Below, piece after piece: positions 1 through 9,005 of a stretch of DNA of 64,000 bases. Each line of letters opens with the position of its first letter. Position 1 is the first letter of the stretch. The notes under the pieces are model-generated. The model saw nothing but the letters and a program-made list of their open reading frames with translations, was not told the DNA's origin and did not search any database. A program made the position numbers and the translations under genes. This stretch comes from Gallaecimonas kandeliae (lineage in GTDB: Bacteria; Pseudomonadota; Gammaproteobacteria; Enterobacterales; Gallaecimonadaceae), in the NCBI RefSeq assembly GCF_030450055.1, contig NZ_CP118480.1, positions 558,001 to 622,000 on the forward strand. The letters are read 5' to 3'.

Positions 1-1955
1 TGGTCGGAAATGAAGGGCTTGAGGCCGACGTTACCCACTACCCAGTACTGGTTGTTGGGCTTCTCGTCGTTGGCGCCGAGGGCGCTGGGGTTGACGTACA
101 TGTCCACGTACTGGGGACGGGCCATCACCCGGGCGGCGGCGAAACGCATCAGGAGGTCGTCGCGCAGGTCCAGCACCAGGTTGAAGCTGGGCAGCCATTC
201 GGCATAGCTGGCCTTGCTGTTGGTGCGCGCGTCGTTGAGGTAGTAGATGGAGGTGGCGTCGGTGTGCACGTAGCGCAGGCCGAAGTTACCGCGGAAGTTG
301 TCGCCGTGGTACTTGGCCATCACATAGGCCGCGGTGTTGTTCTCCTCTATCTCGCTGTGGGAACCCAGTACCTCCTGCTCGCCGATGATGCTGGCCTTGG
401 CCCAGTCTTTGAGCTTGCCGGCATCGAACTTGATGATCTGGTAGTTGCCCGAGCCCACATCGATGAGGCCGTCGTTGAGGTCGGCGGTGGAGATGGTGGG
501 GTTGAAGTTCGGGTCCTGGAGCTGGGTGTACTGCAAGCTGCTACTGGTGTGGTGGCTGTACTTGGCACCGGTCTTGACGGCATAGATGGGGCCGAGATCG
601 ACGTCGAAGTCGATATCACCCTGGTAGTAGGTCTCGTCGTCGGTCTTGGGGGTGCGGTTGAAGTTGGCACCCTGCTGCATGGTCAAGGAGCCGGGATCGT
701 AGGTGGAGTAGGTCTGGTTGTTGGGACCTATGCCGTCGAAGCTCCAGCTCTGGTGGCCATGGGTGAAGTCGTAGGTGCCGTTGTTGATGGCGGTGCCGCC
801 GGTACCGTCGTCCACGGCCATCTCGAAGTCGGTGCCGCCGGAGGAAGTGGTGCGGCCGGCCTGCAGCTTCAGCTTGTAGCTGTCGCCGGTGAAGTTCATC
901 ACCAGGTCCAGCACGTCGGAATTCATGGTGGCCTCCCGGGGGCGGGCCTGCCAGAAGGCGACGTTGAGGGGGCCTTTGACGGGGGTGATGTTGTCACCCG
1001 AGCCCAGGAATTGCTCGGTGGTGCCGGAACCCCAGGTGGTGTCGGCCTGGGTCAGCCAGAGGGCGTAGTTGGTGTTGTCGGCCTTCATCTCCATCTTGAT
1101 GTAGTTCAAGACGAAGTCGAGGTTCTCGGTGGGGTCGTACTGGACAGTGGCGTTGATGGCGGAGCGGTCGCGGTCCTGGATGAAACCGACAGGGCCGGCG
1201 CCCCACTGCCAGAAGGCCTCGTTGCCCTGGCGCTGCAGGTGGCGGGTCTGCTGCACGCCGCTGACCAGGATACCCAGGTTCTCGTCCTTGTTCTTCCAGC
1301 TGACCAGGCCCGAGTACTGGGGATCCGTCTTGCCGGAGTCGCTGGTGTAGAGGCCTTCGACAGAGCCGAACAGGGTCAGGGGATCCAGATCCAGGGGCTT
1401 GCGGGTATTGATGATGACGGTACCGCCGACGCCGCCTTCGGCGAGATCGGCCTGGGAGCTCTTGTACACTTCCAGGTTGCCCACCAGTTCGGAGGGCAGC
1501 AGCTCGTAGTTGAAGCTGCGCTTGGCCGGCTCCAGCACGAACCAGCCGGTGGAGGCGACGTTCTGGCCGTTGAGGGTGGTCAGGGTGAAGTCGGGGCCGG
1601 CGCCGCGGATGGACACCGAGGAGCCTTCGCCGAACTGGCGCTGTATGGTGACGCCGGGCACCCGCTGCAGGGACTCGGCCACGTTCCGGTCGGGGAACTT
1701 GCCGATGTCTTCGGCGGTGATGGAGTCGACGACGGCATCGGAGAAGCGCTTGTCGTTGAGGTTGGCGGCCGAACTGGCACGGATCCCTCTGACCTCGATA
1801 CGCTCGACGTCGTCATTCTTGTTCTTGGCGGTGGCCGTGGCGGCTGTGTCCTGCTGGGCCGAGGCGTCGTCGGCGGCCCAGGCAGGCAGGCTGAGCGCAC
1901 CCAAGAAGGCCAACTTCACAGCGAGAGCGCACGAGCTCAGTTTGCGAATTTCCAT
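1..1955 (-). CDS. TonB-dependent outer-membrane receptor (partial, C-terminus beyond window)
   Basis: About 651 codons are visible, running off the left edge. The N-terminus has a signal peptide (MEIRKLSSCALAVKL... ending at PAWA), then a TonB-box-like stretch (ERIEVRG) and a plug domain with SVSIRG, TTLNG and GGVGGTVIINT motifs, followed by aromatic-rich beta-barrel strands. This is the architecture of energy-coupled outer-membrane uptake receptors driven by TonB-ExbBD. The ATG at 1955 was chosen because it gives the signal peptide at the right place, with AGGA about 10 bases upstream; a stronger AAGGAG lies further up but leads into another frame. The neighbouring LacI regulator and the operator at 2022-2037 suggest a sugar or oligosaccharide ligand. 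That substrate is inference; the family call is firm. Confidence 0.93.
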   Translation of the reverse strand, partial: MEIRKLSSCALAVKLAFLGALSLPAWAADDASAQQDTAATATAKNKNDDVERIEVRGIRASSAANLNDKRFSDAVVDSITAEDIGKFPDRNVAESLQRVPGVTIQRQFGEGSSVSIRGAGPDFTLTTLNGQNVASTGWFVLEPAKRSFNYELLPSELVGNLEVYKSSQADLAEGGVGGTVIINTRKPLDLDPLTLFGSVEGLYTSDSGKTDPQYSGLVSWKNKDENLGILVSGVQQTRHLQRQGNEAFWQWGAGPVGFIQDRDRSAINATVQYDPTENLDFVLNYIKMEMKADNTNYALWLTQADTTWGSGTTEQFLGSGDNITPVKGPLNVAFWQARPREATMNSDVLDLVMNFTGDSYKLKLQAGRTTSSGGTDFEMAVDDGTGGTAINNGTYDFTHGHQSWSFDGIGPNNQTYSTYDPGSLTMQQGANFNRTPKTDDETYYQGDIDFDVDLGPIYAVKTGAKYSHHTSSSLQYTQLQDPNFNPTISTADLNDGLIDVGSGNYQIIKFDAGKLKDWAKASIIGEQEVLGSHSEIEENNTAAYVMAKYHGDNFRGNFGLRYVHTDATSIYYLNDARTNSKASYAEWLPSFNLVLDLRDDLLMRFAAARVMARPQYVDMYVNPSALGANDEKPNNQYWVVGNVGLKPFISD

Positions 1956-2021
1956 GGAAGTTCCATCCTGATGTCTTGGTTTTCTGCATTGGCTCCTTAC
2001 CGCTGGAGCTCTGTTATTGAC

Positions 2022-2037
2022 ATGACAGCGTTGTCAT
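2022..2037. promoter_or_regulatory. LacI-family operator upstream of the TonB receptor
   Basis: ATGACAGCGTTGTCAT: inverted half-sites ATGACA and TGTCAT around a central GCGT, matching the usual LacI-family pattern TGnnAnCGnTnnCA. It lies about 67 bases upstream of the receptor start, between receptor and regulator, so it would repress or tune the receptor and perhaps report on the regulator itself. A second inverted repeat, TTTGGC-N7-GCCAAA, sits next to it at 2040-2058 and may be part of the promoter region. Confidence 0.65.
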
Positions 2038-2130
2038 ACTTTGGCAAAACTAGCCAAATTGTGAACGACTTGCAAAGCCTTTTTTGCGTAAAGATGACTT
2101 GGATCTCAGCCAAAGGCCGGCTTTTGGGGC

Positions 2131-3147
2131 TCAGCCTGGCTGTTGGGTGGATTCGCGGACGAGTAGTTTTGGCTTGAAGATCAGGCTCTTATCTTTCTTC
2201 TCTCCGCGCAGTCCGGCCAGCAGCAGCTCGGCGGCGCGGCGGGCGATCAGGCTGTTGGGCTGCTGGGCCGTGGTCAGGGGCGGCCAGGTCTGGCGGGAGA
2301 AGGGGGAGTCCTCGAAGCCGGCGATGGCGATCTCCTGGGGCACCTGCACCCCTTCGAGGCGGCAGGCGAAGAGGGCGCCGGCGGCTATCTCGTCGTTGGC
2401 GGCCACTATGGCGGTGGGCCTGTCGGGGCCTTGCAGCACCTGGCGGGCGTTGGCCACCCCCGAGTCGAAGGCGTAGCGGCCGGGCAGGATCTGCGCCGCG
2501 CTCGGTGCCAGGCCCTGGGCCTTGAGGGCTTCCTCGAAGCCTGCCTGGCGTTCGGCGGTGGACTGGTGGCTGGTGTCGCCGCAGAAGAAGGCCAGCTTGC
2601 GGTGGCCCTGGTTGAGCAGGTGTTCCGTGATCTCGAAGGCGGCGCCCCTGTCGTCCACCATGACGCAGGGACTGAGTTGGTCCGGCGCCTGGCTGCCGGA
2701 GAGGATCCGCACCAGAGGCACCTGCTGTTCGGCGAGGGTGGCCACCACTTCCGGCAGCTCGGAGAGCGGCGGTGTCAGCACCACCCCGGCCAGCCGGGCC
2801 CGCTTGATGGTGGCGGTCAGCTCCTCGGCGATGTGGCCGGTGAAGGCGTCGCAGGGGTGGATCAGAAGTTCGTAGCCGTGGTCGCGGCAGGCGGCCAAGA
2901 GGCCGTTCTGCATGTCGATGACGTAGTAGGCGTTGGGGTTGTCGTAGAGGTAGCCGATGTTGAAGGACTTGACCCCCGCCAGGCTGCGGGCCGCCTGGTT
3001 GGGCTGGTAATCCAGCTGGCGGGCCGCCTCCATTACCCTGGCCACCGTCTCCTCCCTGACCCTGGGTTCGCGGTTGATGACGCGGGAAACCGTCTTGATG
3101 GATACCCCGGCCAGGCGGGCGACGTCGTTGATGGTGGCTGTCTTCAA
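2131..3147 (-). CDS. LacI-family transcriptional regulator
   Basis: 338 aa. The N-terminus holds the LacI helix-turn-helix (TINDVARLAGVSIKTVSRVIN, residues about 5-25) and hinge helix (YQPNQAARSLAG), followed by a periplasmic-binding-protein-like effector domain (residues about 60-330, with VMVDDRGAAFEITEHLLNQGH and ANDEIAAGA motifs). The reading frame opens with TTG; no in-frame ATG precedes the HTH. It is transcribed towards the TonB receptor gene on the same strand, with a palindromic LacI-type operator between them, so it most likely controls carbohydrate uptake by that receptor. The effector sugar cannot be read from the sequence. Confidence 0.92.
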   Translation of the reverse strand: MKTATINDVARLAGVSIKTVSRVINREPRVREETVARVMEAARQLDYQPNQAARSLAGVKSFNIGYLYDNPNAYYVIDMQNGLLAACRDHGYELLIHPCDAFTGHIAEELTATIKRARLAGVVLTPPLSELPEVVATLAEQQVPLVRILSGSQAPDQLSPCVMVDDRGAAFEITEHLLNQGHRKLAFFCGDTSHQSTAERQAGFEEALKAQGLAPSAAQILPGRYAFDSGVANARQVLQGPDRPTAIVAANDEIAAGALFACRLEGVQVPQEIAIAGFEDSPFSRQTWPPLTTAQQPNSLIARRAAELLLAGLRGEKKDKSLIFKPKLLVRESTQQPG

Positions 3148-3289
3148 GGTACTGGGCTTCAGGGGAGGTGGTGGCCTCCAGTTAACACCAAGGAAGTCAA
3201 AGTCTCAACCTGGCTGCTTTGTCGATACCCCTTTTGCCTGTTTTGTCATCAACTAAGCTTGAAGCATGTGCAGGCGGGGAGCCTTCCCC

Positions 3290-4597
3290 ATGAAAACGCT
3301 GCTGTTTTGGATACTGCTGCTGTGCTCCGGCGCCGTCCTGGCCCAGGGGACCTATTGGCAGTTGGATATCAAGGGCGCCATAGGCCCCGGTACGGCCGAC
3401 TACCTGGCTGGCGAGATAGAACGGGCCAACCAGGCCCCGGCGCCGCCGGTATTGCTGCTGATCGTCATGGATACCCCTGGGGGCCTCTCCTCCGCCACCC
3501 ATGACATCAACAGGGCCATACTGGGCTCGGCCATTCCCGTCGTGGTCTACGTGTCGCCGCCAGGGGCCCGCGCCGCCTCTGCCGGTACCTTTATCCTCTA
3601 TGCCAGCCACCTGGCGGCCATGGCCCCCGCCACCCACCTGGGCGCCGCCAGCCCCATCCAGATCGGGGGCCTGTCCCCCGGCGGCGAGAAGAAGGATGAG
3701 GACCAAAACCAGAAGACCCTGGCCCACAAACAGATGAACGATGCCGTGGCCGATATCCGCGCCCTGGCCCAACTTCGCGGCCGTAACGCCGACTGGGGCG
3801 AAGCGGCCGTCAAGGATGCCGCCACCCTCACCGCCAGCGAGGCCCTGGACAAGAAGGTGATAGAGGTGCTGGCCAAGGACAGGCGCGAGCTGCTGGCCAA
3901 GCTCGACGGCCGCACCGTCGAGACCCATGCCGGCAAGTTGGTGCTCCATACCCGAGATCTGGTGGTGGTGGAGAAGGCCCCCGACTGGCGCCAACGCTTC
4001 ATCATGACCATCACAGACCCCAACGTCGCCTACATACTGATGCTGCTGGGCATCTACGGCCTGCTGCTGGAGTTTTACAGCCCCGGTTTCGGGGTGTCCG
4101 GCACCGTCGGGGTGATCTGCCTGCTGCTGGCCATGCTGGCCTTCCAGATGCTGCCCATCAGCTACGCCGGCCTGGGGCTGGTGCTGGTGGGGCTGGGGCT
4201 GCTGCTGGCCGAGGCCATGATCCCCAGTTTCGGCGTGCTCGGCATAGGAGGCCTGGTGGCCTTCTGTGTCGGCTCAGTGCTGCTGTTCGAAACCCCGGAC
4301 CAGGCCTTCAGGGTGGCCTGGCCACTGATCGCCGCCTTCGCCACCAGCTCGCTGCTGTTGCTGCTGGTGGTGGTGCGGATGCTGCTGGGGCTGCGCCACA
4401 GGGCCGCCGTGTCAGGGCTTAACGCCCTGATCGGCATGGAGGCCGAAGTAGTGGGGGCCGGGCGCGTCCGGTTGCAGGGGGAACTGTGGAATGCCGCCTG
4501 CAGCGAGCCCTTGAAGTCGGGCCAAAAAGTCAGAGTCGAGGCCGTGGATGGCCTGCTGCTCCATGTCTCCGCCAACCAAAAGGAAACCAAGCCATGA
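3290..4597 (+). CDS. NfeD long-form membrane-bound serine protease (ClpP-class)
   Basis: 435 aa from the ATG at 3290, which follows GGGGAG by 8 bases and begins a signal peptide; an upstream start at 3266 has no good ribosome site. Residues about 20-220 form a ClpP-class protease domain with PGG near 63-65 and the nucleophile Ser97 in the A-S-A-G motif; in the characterised archaeal homologue 1510-N a Ser/Lys dyad cuts stomatin. About four hydrophobic segments follow (230-350), then a C-terminal NfeD OB-fold (about 375-433). It overlaps the slipin gene by ATGA, the classic NfeD-stomatin operon. Role: membrane-protein quality control together with the slipin. Confidence 0.92.
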   Translation: MKTLLFWILLLCSGAVLAQGTYWQLDIKGAIGPGTADYLAGEIERANQAPAPPVLLLIVMDTPGGLSSATHDINRAILGSAIPVVVYVSPPGARAASAGTFILYASHLAAMAPATHLGAASPIQIGGLSPGGEKKDEDQNQKTLAHKQMNDAVADIRALAQLRGRNADWGEAAVKDAATLTASEALDKKVIEVLAKDRRELLAKLDGRTVETHAGKLVLHTRDLVVVEKAPDWRQRFIMTITDPNVAYILMLLGIYGLLLEFYSPGFGVSGTVGVICLLLAMLAFQMLPISYAGLGLVLVGLGLLLAEAMIPSFGVLGIGGLVAFCVGSVLLFETPDQAFRVAWPLIAAFATSSLLLLLVVVRMLLGLRHRAAVSGLNALIGMEAEVVGAGRVRLQGELWNAACSEPLKSGQKVRVEAVDGLLLHVSANQKETKP

Positions 4598-5355
4598 TCC
4601 CCGCCGCCTACTTCCCGGTGCTGGTCGCCATCTTCGTGATCTTCATGGTGGTCAGCATGTTCCGCGTCATGCGCGAGTATGAGCGGGCCGTGGTCTTTCT
4701 GTTGGGCCGCTTTTACAGGGTCAAGGGGCCCGGGCTCATCATGATAGTGCCCTTCGTGCAGCAGATGGTGAGGGTAGGGCTGCGCACCGTCACCATGGAC
4801 GTGCCCAGCCAGGACGTGATCACCCGCGACAACGTCACCATCAAGGTCAATGCCGTGCTCTACTTCCGGGTGGTGGATCCCCAGAAGGCCATCATCAACG
4901 TGGAGAACTACCTGGAAGCCACCAGCCAGCTGGCCCAGACCACGCTGCGCTCCGTGCTGGGCCAGCACGAACTGGATGAATTGCTGGCGGAAAGGGATAC
5001 CCTGAACCTGGATCTGCAGCGCATCCTTGACGCCAGCACCGACGCCTGGGGCATCAAGGTCAGCACTGTGGAGATCAAACACGTGGACCTGGACGACTCC
5101 ATGATCCGCGCCATAGCCCGCCAGGCCGAGGCGGAAAGGGTGCGCAGGGCCAAGGTGATCCATGCCAGCGGCGAACTGGAGGCGTCCAAGAAATTGCTGG
5201 AAGCGGCGGAAGTGCTGGCCAAGGAACCCCAGGCCATACAACTGCGTTACCTGCAGACCCTCACCGAGATCAGCGGCGAGCACAATTCCACCGTCATATT
5301 CCCGCTGCCCATGGAGCTGTTGCAGGCCTTTGGCCGGGCCAGGAAGGAAGATTGA
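4594..5355 (+). CDS. Slipin / stomatin-like SPFH membrane protein
   Basis: 253 aa, starting at the ATG that overlaps the NfeD stop codon. One N-terminal membrane helix (about residues 5-22, [16 protein letters not shown]) is followed by an SPFH/Band 7 domain ([38 protein letters not shown]) and a helical region rich in Ala/Glu ([18 protein letters not shown]) that normally drives oligomerisation. The C-terminus ends in the short hydrophobic conserved segment ([13 protein letters not shown]) cut by the partner protease in homologues. Translational coupling to NfeD supports a joint complex in the cytoplasmic membrane. Confidence 0.93.
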   Translation: MIPAAYFPVLVAIFVIFMVVSMFRVMREYERAVVFLLGRFYRVKGPGLIMIVPFVQQMVRVGLRTVTMDVPSQDVITRDNVTIKVNAVLYFRVVDPQKAIINVENYLEATSQLAQTTLRSVLGQHELDELLAERDTLNLDLQRILDASTDAWGIKVSTVEIKHVDLDDSMIRAIARQAEAERVRRAKVIHASGELEASKKLLEAAEVLAKEPQAIQLRYLQTLTEISGEHNSTVIFPLPMELLQAFGRARKED

Positions 5356-5377
5356 AAGGGCAGGGCCGGATAAAAGA

Positions 5378-5400
5378 AAACCCAGCACTAGGCTGGGTTT
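5378..5400 (-). terminator. Duplicate copy of the tRNA operon terminator
   Basis: AAACCCAGC-ACTAG-GCTGGGTTT, followed on the minus strand by a T-rich tail. It is identical to the hairpin at 5532-5554 and belongs to the downstream copy of a 53-base direct repeat (5372-5424 and 5526-5578). It lies between the slipin stop and the tRNA genes and could stop transcription from either side. Confidence 0.75.
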
Positions 5401-5531
5401 CTTCGTATGGTGCCTCGAGCCGGACCAAAACGTCGGGAACGTTTTGGGACATCGCTTTGCGATGCCCCGCAGGGCCAAGTCCAGGGAGGGACTTGGCAAT
5501 CGAACCCGTTCGATGAAGGGTCGAAAAAAGA

Positions 5532-5554
5532 AAACCCAGCACTAGGCTGGGTTT
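5532..5554 (-). terminator. Rho-independent terminator of the tRNA operon
   Basis: AAACCCAGC-ACTAG-GCTGGGTTT hairpin beginning 7 bases past the CCA end of the last tRNA-Phe, followed on the minus strand by TTTTCTTTT. This is a textbook intrinsic terminator. Confidence 0.88.
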
Positions 5555-5561
5555 CTTCGTA

Positions 5562-5637
5562 TGGTGCCTCGAGCCGGAATCGAACCAGCGACACGCGGAT
5601 TTTCAATCCGCTGCTCTACCGACTGAGCTATCGAGGC
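5562..5637 (-). tRNA. tRNA-Phe (GAA)
   Basis: 76 bases including an encoded CCA. Acceptor stem GCCTCGA pairs with TCGAGGC; D-arm GCTC-AGTCGGTAGA-GC; anticodon stem GCGGA/TCCGC around loop TTGAAAA, giving anticodon GAA; T-arm GCTGG-TTCGATT-CCGGC. It is the third and last gene of the operon and is identical to the copy at 5810-5885. Confidence 0.97.
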
Positions 5638-5647
5638 AAATTTTAAG

Positions 5648-5723
<76 letters not shown>

Positions 5724-5809
5724 AACCTAACACTCTGTGTTGAAGGTCGGAAATTTATCTTAAATTTCCAACACTAGACAAGCCTTAATGACTTATCCCG
5801 AACAAATTT

Positions 5810-5885
5810 TGGTGCCTCGAGCCGGAATCGAACCAGCGACACGCGGATTTTCAATCCGCTGCTCTACCGACTGAGCTATCGAGGC
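5810..5885 (-). tRNA. tRNA-Phe (GAA), first gene of the operon
   Basis: 76 bases with encoded CCA, identical to the tRNA-Phe at 5562-5637 (loop TTGAAAA, anticodon GAA). It is the promoter-proximal gene of the three-tRNA operon; the promoter's -10 box ends 11 bases before it. Confidence 0.97.
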
Positions 5886-5896
5886 GACGGGCGCTA

Positions 5897-5925
5897 ATTA
5901 AATAGATCTTTGGGGGGCAAGTCAA
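5897..5925 (-). promoter_or_regulatory. Sigma-70 promoter of the tRNA operon
   Basis: On the minus strand: -35 TTGACT, a 17-base spacer, -10 TTTAAT, then a GC-rich discriminator (GCGCCCG) just before tRNA-Phe. Near-consensus boxes with a GC-rich discriminator are the hallmark of stable-RNA promoters under stringent (ppGpp) control. Confidence 0.8.
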
Positions 5926-5983
5926 CCGGCCTGGAGGGGCTTTTCTACCGCCTCCAGACTGTTTGCTCAAAGGCTGAGCAAAA

Positions 5984-6256
5984 TCAGGCGGAAGGGGGGG
6001 TATAACCCTCGATTTCCGGGTCCTTGCCCTCGAACAGGAAGCCGATCATGGCCTGCTCCAGGAACTTGCGGTGCTCGGCATCCATCATGTTCAACTTCTT
6101 CTCGTTGATCAGCATGGTCTGTTTTTTCTGCCAGAGCGCCCAGGCCTCCTTGGAGATGTTGTCGAAGATGCGCTTGCCCAGTTCGCCGGGGTAGAGCTGG
6201 AAGTCCAGGCCTTCGGCTTCTTTGTTGAGATAGGCGCAAAATAGGGTGCGGCTCAT
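5984..6256 (-). CDS. yggX: YggX: Fe(II)-trafficking / oxidative damage protection protein
   Basis: 90 aa, the full family length. It begins [18 protein letters not shown] with the conserved Cys7 and continues [36 protein letters not shown] and a short C-terminal tail, all typical of YggX. In enterobacteria the protein protects iron-sulfur clusters from oxidative damage and its gene is under SoxRS control. The gene overlaps the mutY stop by ATGA, the same coupled pair as in E. coli; its partner MutY is itself a 4Fe-4S enzyme that repairs oxidised bases. Confidence 0.96.
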   Translation of the reverse strand: MSRTLFCAYLNKEAEGLDFQLYPGELGKRIFDNISKEAWALWQKKQTMLINEKKLNMMDAEHRKFLEQAMIGFLFEGKDPEIEGYTPPSA

Positions 6257-7290
6257 CGGCTTTCCTCTGTTCTCAGTAGCGTCAGCAGTTTGCTGGTAGG
6301 GGCGGCCAGGCCCACGGCCTGCGGCTGGGCCAAGTTATACCAGAGGCTGCCATCGGCTTCCATGACGGCCCCGGGGGCTTCTTCCACTTCCAGCAGCACA
6401 GGGCTGATGTCCAGGTGGAAGTGGCTGAAGGTGTGGCGGAAGGGCGCCAGCGGCTGCTGGCGGCTGGCCACCAGTTGATGGTCATCCAGCCAGGCGCCGA
6501 TGTCCTCGCTTTCCGGCGGGCAGTAGAGGCCGCCCCAGAGGCCGGCGGGGGGCCTTTGCAACAGCAGTATCTCGCCGCCCTTCTTCAGCAGCAGCATGGT
6601 GGTGGTCCTGACCGGCAGGCTCTTCTTGGGTTTTTTGCCGGGGTAGTCGGCCTGGCGGCCCTGCTGGCGGGCGCCGCAGTCGGCGGCCACAGGGCAGGCT
6701 TCGCACTGGGGTTTGGAGCGGGTGCAGATCATGGCCCCCAGGTCCATCATGGCCTGGTTGTAGGCCGTGACCTCTTTACTGGGAGTGAAAGCCTCGGCGA
6801 TGTCCCAGAGTCCGTCATGCACTTTCTTGTTGCCGGGCCAGCCATCCACCTGCTGATGGCGGGCCAGCACCCGCTTGACGTTGCCATCCAGTATGGCGTG
6901 GTCCTGGCCCAGGGACAGGGACAGGATGGCGCCGGCGGTGGAGCGCCCCACCCCGGGCAGGGCCTGCACTGCTTCTATGCTTTGCGGGAACTGGCCGCCG
7001 TACTGGTCGCGGATGGCCTGGGCGGCCTTGTGCAGGTTGCGGGCCCGGGCGTAGTAGCCCAGGCCTGTCCAGTGATGCAGCACCTCGTCCTGGGGGGCGT
7101 CGGCCAGGGTGTTCAGGTCCGGAAAACGGGCCATGAAACGCTCGAAATAAGGGATGACGGTGGCCACCTGGGTCTGCTGCAGCATGATCTCGGACACCCA
7201 GACCTTGTAAGGGGTCTTTTGCTGCTGCCAGGGCAGGGTCTTGCGGCCATGTTGGTGGTACCAGGCAACCACCCGCTCGGCAAAGGTCAT
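6253..7290 (-). CDS. mutY: MutY adenine DNA glycosylase
   Basis: 345 aa. Removes adenine mispaired with 8-oxoguanine. The N-terminal HhH-GPD domain carries [18 protein letters not shown] with the catalytic Glu, the helix-hairpin-helix [13 protein letters not shown] and the catalytic Asp in [11 protein letters not shown]. The 4Fe-4S cluster motif is C-x6-C-x2-C-x5-C ([17 protein letters not shown], about residues 188-204). The C-terminal NUDIX-like domain (about 225-340) recognises 8-oxoG and includes [15 protein letters not shown]. It starts divergently from trmB over a 71-base gap and is coupled to yggX. Confidence 0.97.
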   Translation of the reverse strand: MTFAERVVAWYHQHGRKTLPWQQQKTPYKVWVSEIMLQQTQVATVIPYFERFMARFPDLNTLADAPQDEVLHHWTGLGYYARARNLHKAAQAIRDQYGGQFPQSIEAVQALPGVGRSTAGAILSLSLGQDHAILDGNVKRVLARHQQVDGWPGNKKVHDGLWDIAEAFTPSKEVTAYNQAMMDLGAMICTRSKPQCEACPVAADCGARQQGRQADYPGKKPKKSLPVRTTTMLLLKKGGEILLLQRPPAGLWGGLYCPPESEDIGAWLDDHQLVASRQQPLAPFRHTFSHFHLDISPVLLEVEEAPGAVMEADGSLWYNLAQPQAVGLAAPTSKLLTLLRTEESR

Positions 7291-7361
7291 GGCGGATCTT
7301 CAGTCTGGAAATGGGCCCGTATTGTAGCGATAATGCCGGCCCCAAAACACAGGAGCCCTCC

Positions 7362-8066
7362 ATGTCCGAGCAAAACGCCGAAAGTACGCCTTACCTGCGT
7401 AAGATCCGCAGCTTCGTGCGCCGTGAAGGGCGCCTGACCAAGGGCCAGTCCCACGCCCTGGAAAGCCAGTGGCCGGCCATAGGGCTGGAACATGGCATGG
7501 GCCTCTTGGACCTGGCCGAGGTCTTCGGCAACGCCAACCCCGTGGTGCTGGAGATCGGCTTCGGTATGGGCAAGAGCCTGGTGGAAATGGCCCAGGCCGC
7601 CCCCGATCTGAACTTCATCGGTATAGAGGTGCACAAGCCCGGCGTCGGCGCCTGCCTGATGGCAGCAAGCGAGGCCGGCATCAGCAACCTGCGGGTGTTC
7701 GAGCACGATGCCGTGGAAGTGCTGGCCGACAACATCCCCGACGCCAGCCTGCAGCGGGTGCAGCTGTTCTTCCCCGACCCCTGGCACAAGAAGCGCCACC
7801 ACAAGCGCCGCATAGTGCAGCCCGAATTCGTCCAGGCCCTGAGAGGCAAGCTGGCCATAGGCGGCGTCTTCCACATGGCGACCGACTGGGAGAACTATGC
7901 CGAGCATATGCTGGAAGTGATGAGCGCGGCGCCCGGCTTCAAGAACCAATCGGCCAGTGGCGACTATGTGCCCTGCCCGGACTACAGGCCCAAGACCAAG
8001 TTCGAGGCCAGGGGGGAACGCCTGGGCCACGGGGTCTGGGACCTGATGTTCGAGCGCATCGACTGA
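7362..8066 (+). CDS. trmB: TrmB tRNA (guanine-N7-)-methyltransferase
   Basis: 234 aa from the ATG at 7362, which follows AGGAG by 6 bases; the frame opens further upstream but without a ribosome site. Makes m7G46 in tRNA using S-adenosylmethionine. The SAM-binding loop is [14 protein letters not shown], followed by [15 protein letters not shown], and the catalytic region [17 protein letters not shown] with the family's invariant PDPW. It ends at a strong terminator and is divergent from mutY, as in E. coli. Confidence 0.96.
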   Translation: MSEQNAESTPYLRKIRSFVRREGRLTKGQSHALESQWPAIGLEHGMGLLDLAEVFGNANPVVLEIGFGMGKSLVEMAQAAPDLNFIGIEVHKPGVGACLMAASEAGISNLRVFEHDAVEVLADNIPDASLQRVQLFFPDPWHKKRHHKRRIVQPEFVQALRGKLAIGGVFHMATDWENYAEHMLEVMSAAPGFKNQSASGDYVPCPDYRPKTKFEARGERLGHGVWDLMFERID

Positions 8067-8067
8067 C

Positions 8068-8090
8068 AAAGGGAGGCTATGCCTCCCTTT
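8068..8090 (+). terminator. Rho-independent terminator after trmB
   Basis: AAAGGGAGGC-TAT-GCCTCCCTTT followed by TTTATTTC, starting 2 bases past the trmB stop. Confidence 0.88.
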
Positions 8091-8225
8091 TTTATTTCGC
8101 TAAAAACTGGTGAACTTCGCCAGCTGTCATGCGAGGTTCTTATTTCAACATTATGTTTTAAATGCGTTTTATCTGTTGGCACGGCCCTTGATTGAGACCA
8201 AGGGTAAATAGCCAAGGAGCGCGAC

Positions 8226-9005
8226 ATGAACAAGATGATAATTGCCCTGCCTTTACTGGCTCTGAGCACCCTCGCCAGTGCCAAGTCCCACCATATCGAT
8301 ACCGACGACGGCAAGGTCTGCAACCTCAGCATTGCCCATGATCTGGTGCTGTCCGGCAAAGGCTTCCGGGTCGAGGACAAGAGCCGGCCGCTGATGGTGT
8401 TCGAACAGGGCAAGCTGACCATAGACGGCAAGGACCAGCCCTTGAGCGACAGCCAGCGCCAGCAGCTGGAGAGCTTCAGCCACAGCCTGGCCGACAGCGC
8501 CAGCAAAGGGGCCGAGCTGGCGCTCAAGGCCATCGACCTGGCGGACAAGGTGACCCAAAACGTGCTGCATGACATTGCCGGCCAGGACGCCGCCGATGAA
8601 GTGGGCGAGGGGCTGGCCGAGGCCAGGACCCACCTCAAGGGCCAGCTCTACCAGCAGGACGGCAGCTGGCACATCAAGGCCGGCGCCTGGGATGGCGACG
8701 AGGACAATTTCCTGGGCAAGGACTTCGATGCGCGCATCGAGAGCGCCGTCAAGAAGTCCATGGGCAACATCTTCATGCAGCTGGGCAAAGCCATGGCCAG
8801 CGGCGACGGCAGCATGGAAGAGAATGTCCAGGCCTGGGCCGATGGCATCCAAGCCAAGGCCGATAAGATTGAGAAGGAAGCCGATGCCATGGGTGACGAG
8901 CTGGGCGCCCAGGGCGACGCCCTCTGTACCCAGATCACTGCCCTGGATGCCCAGGAGGAAGGCTTCAAGCAGAGCTTCAACGGTTGGGTGGAGATCCTCA
9001 ACTAA
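8226..9005 (+). CDS. YggN-like DUF2884 periplasmic protein
   Basis: 259 aa with a cleavable signal peptide (MNKMIIALPLLALSTLASA). The ribosome site AAGGAG lies 6 bases before the ATG. A conserved beginning (CNLSIAHDLVLSGKGFRVED; PLMVFEQGKLTIDGK) is followed by long amphipathic helices (LESFSHSLADSASKGAELALKAIDLADKV) and a C-terminal helical region, matching the DUF2884/YggN family. Its place next to trmB matches the trmB-yggL-yggN order of E. coli, although yggL is missing here. Molecular function is unknown; the product should be periplasmic. Its last 8 bases overlap the convergent chromate transporter gene. Confidence 0.85.
   Translation: MNKMIIALPLLALSTLASAKSHHIDTDDGKVCNLSIAHDLVLSGKGFRVEDKSRPLMVFEQGKLTIDGKDQPLSDSQRQQLESFSHSLADSASKGAELALKAIDLADKVTQNVLHDIAGQDAADEVGEGLAEARTHLKGQLYQQDGSWHIKAGAWDGDEDNFLGKDFDARIESAVKKSMGNIFMQLGKAMASGDGSMEENVQAWADGIQAKADKIEKEADAMGDELGAQGDALCTQITALDAQEEGFKQSFNGWVEILN

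Larger units (their letters stand above)
5372..5578. repeat. 53-base direct repeat of a tRNA-Phe 3' end plus terminator, with hairpin spacer
   Basis: Bases 5372-5424 and 5526-5578 are identical (53/53). The second copy is the true 3' end of tRNA-Phe with its terminator; the first is a detached copy that stops 14 bases into the tRNA. The 101 bases between them hold four successive hairpins: CCAAAACGT/ACGTTTTGG (5425-5447), CATCGC/GCGATG (5450-5464), CCAAGTCC/GGACTTGG (5475-5496) and TCGAA/TTCGA (5500-5513). This is either a relic of a former duplicated tRNA-Phe or a scar of an element that used the tRNA 3' end. Confidence 0.85.

Noticed and set aside
264-2177. Long plus-strand frame of 637 residues opposite the TonB receptor
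   Set aside because: Very high Val/Gly/Ala content and no family pattern; it is the antisense of a clear TonB-dependent receptor, an expected product of GC-rich codon use.
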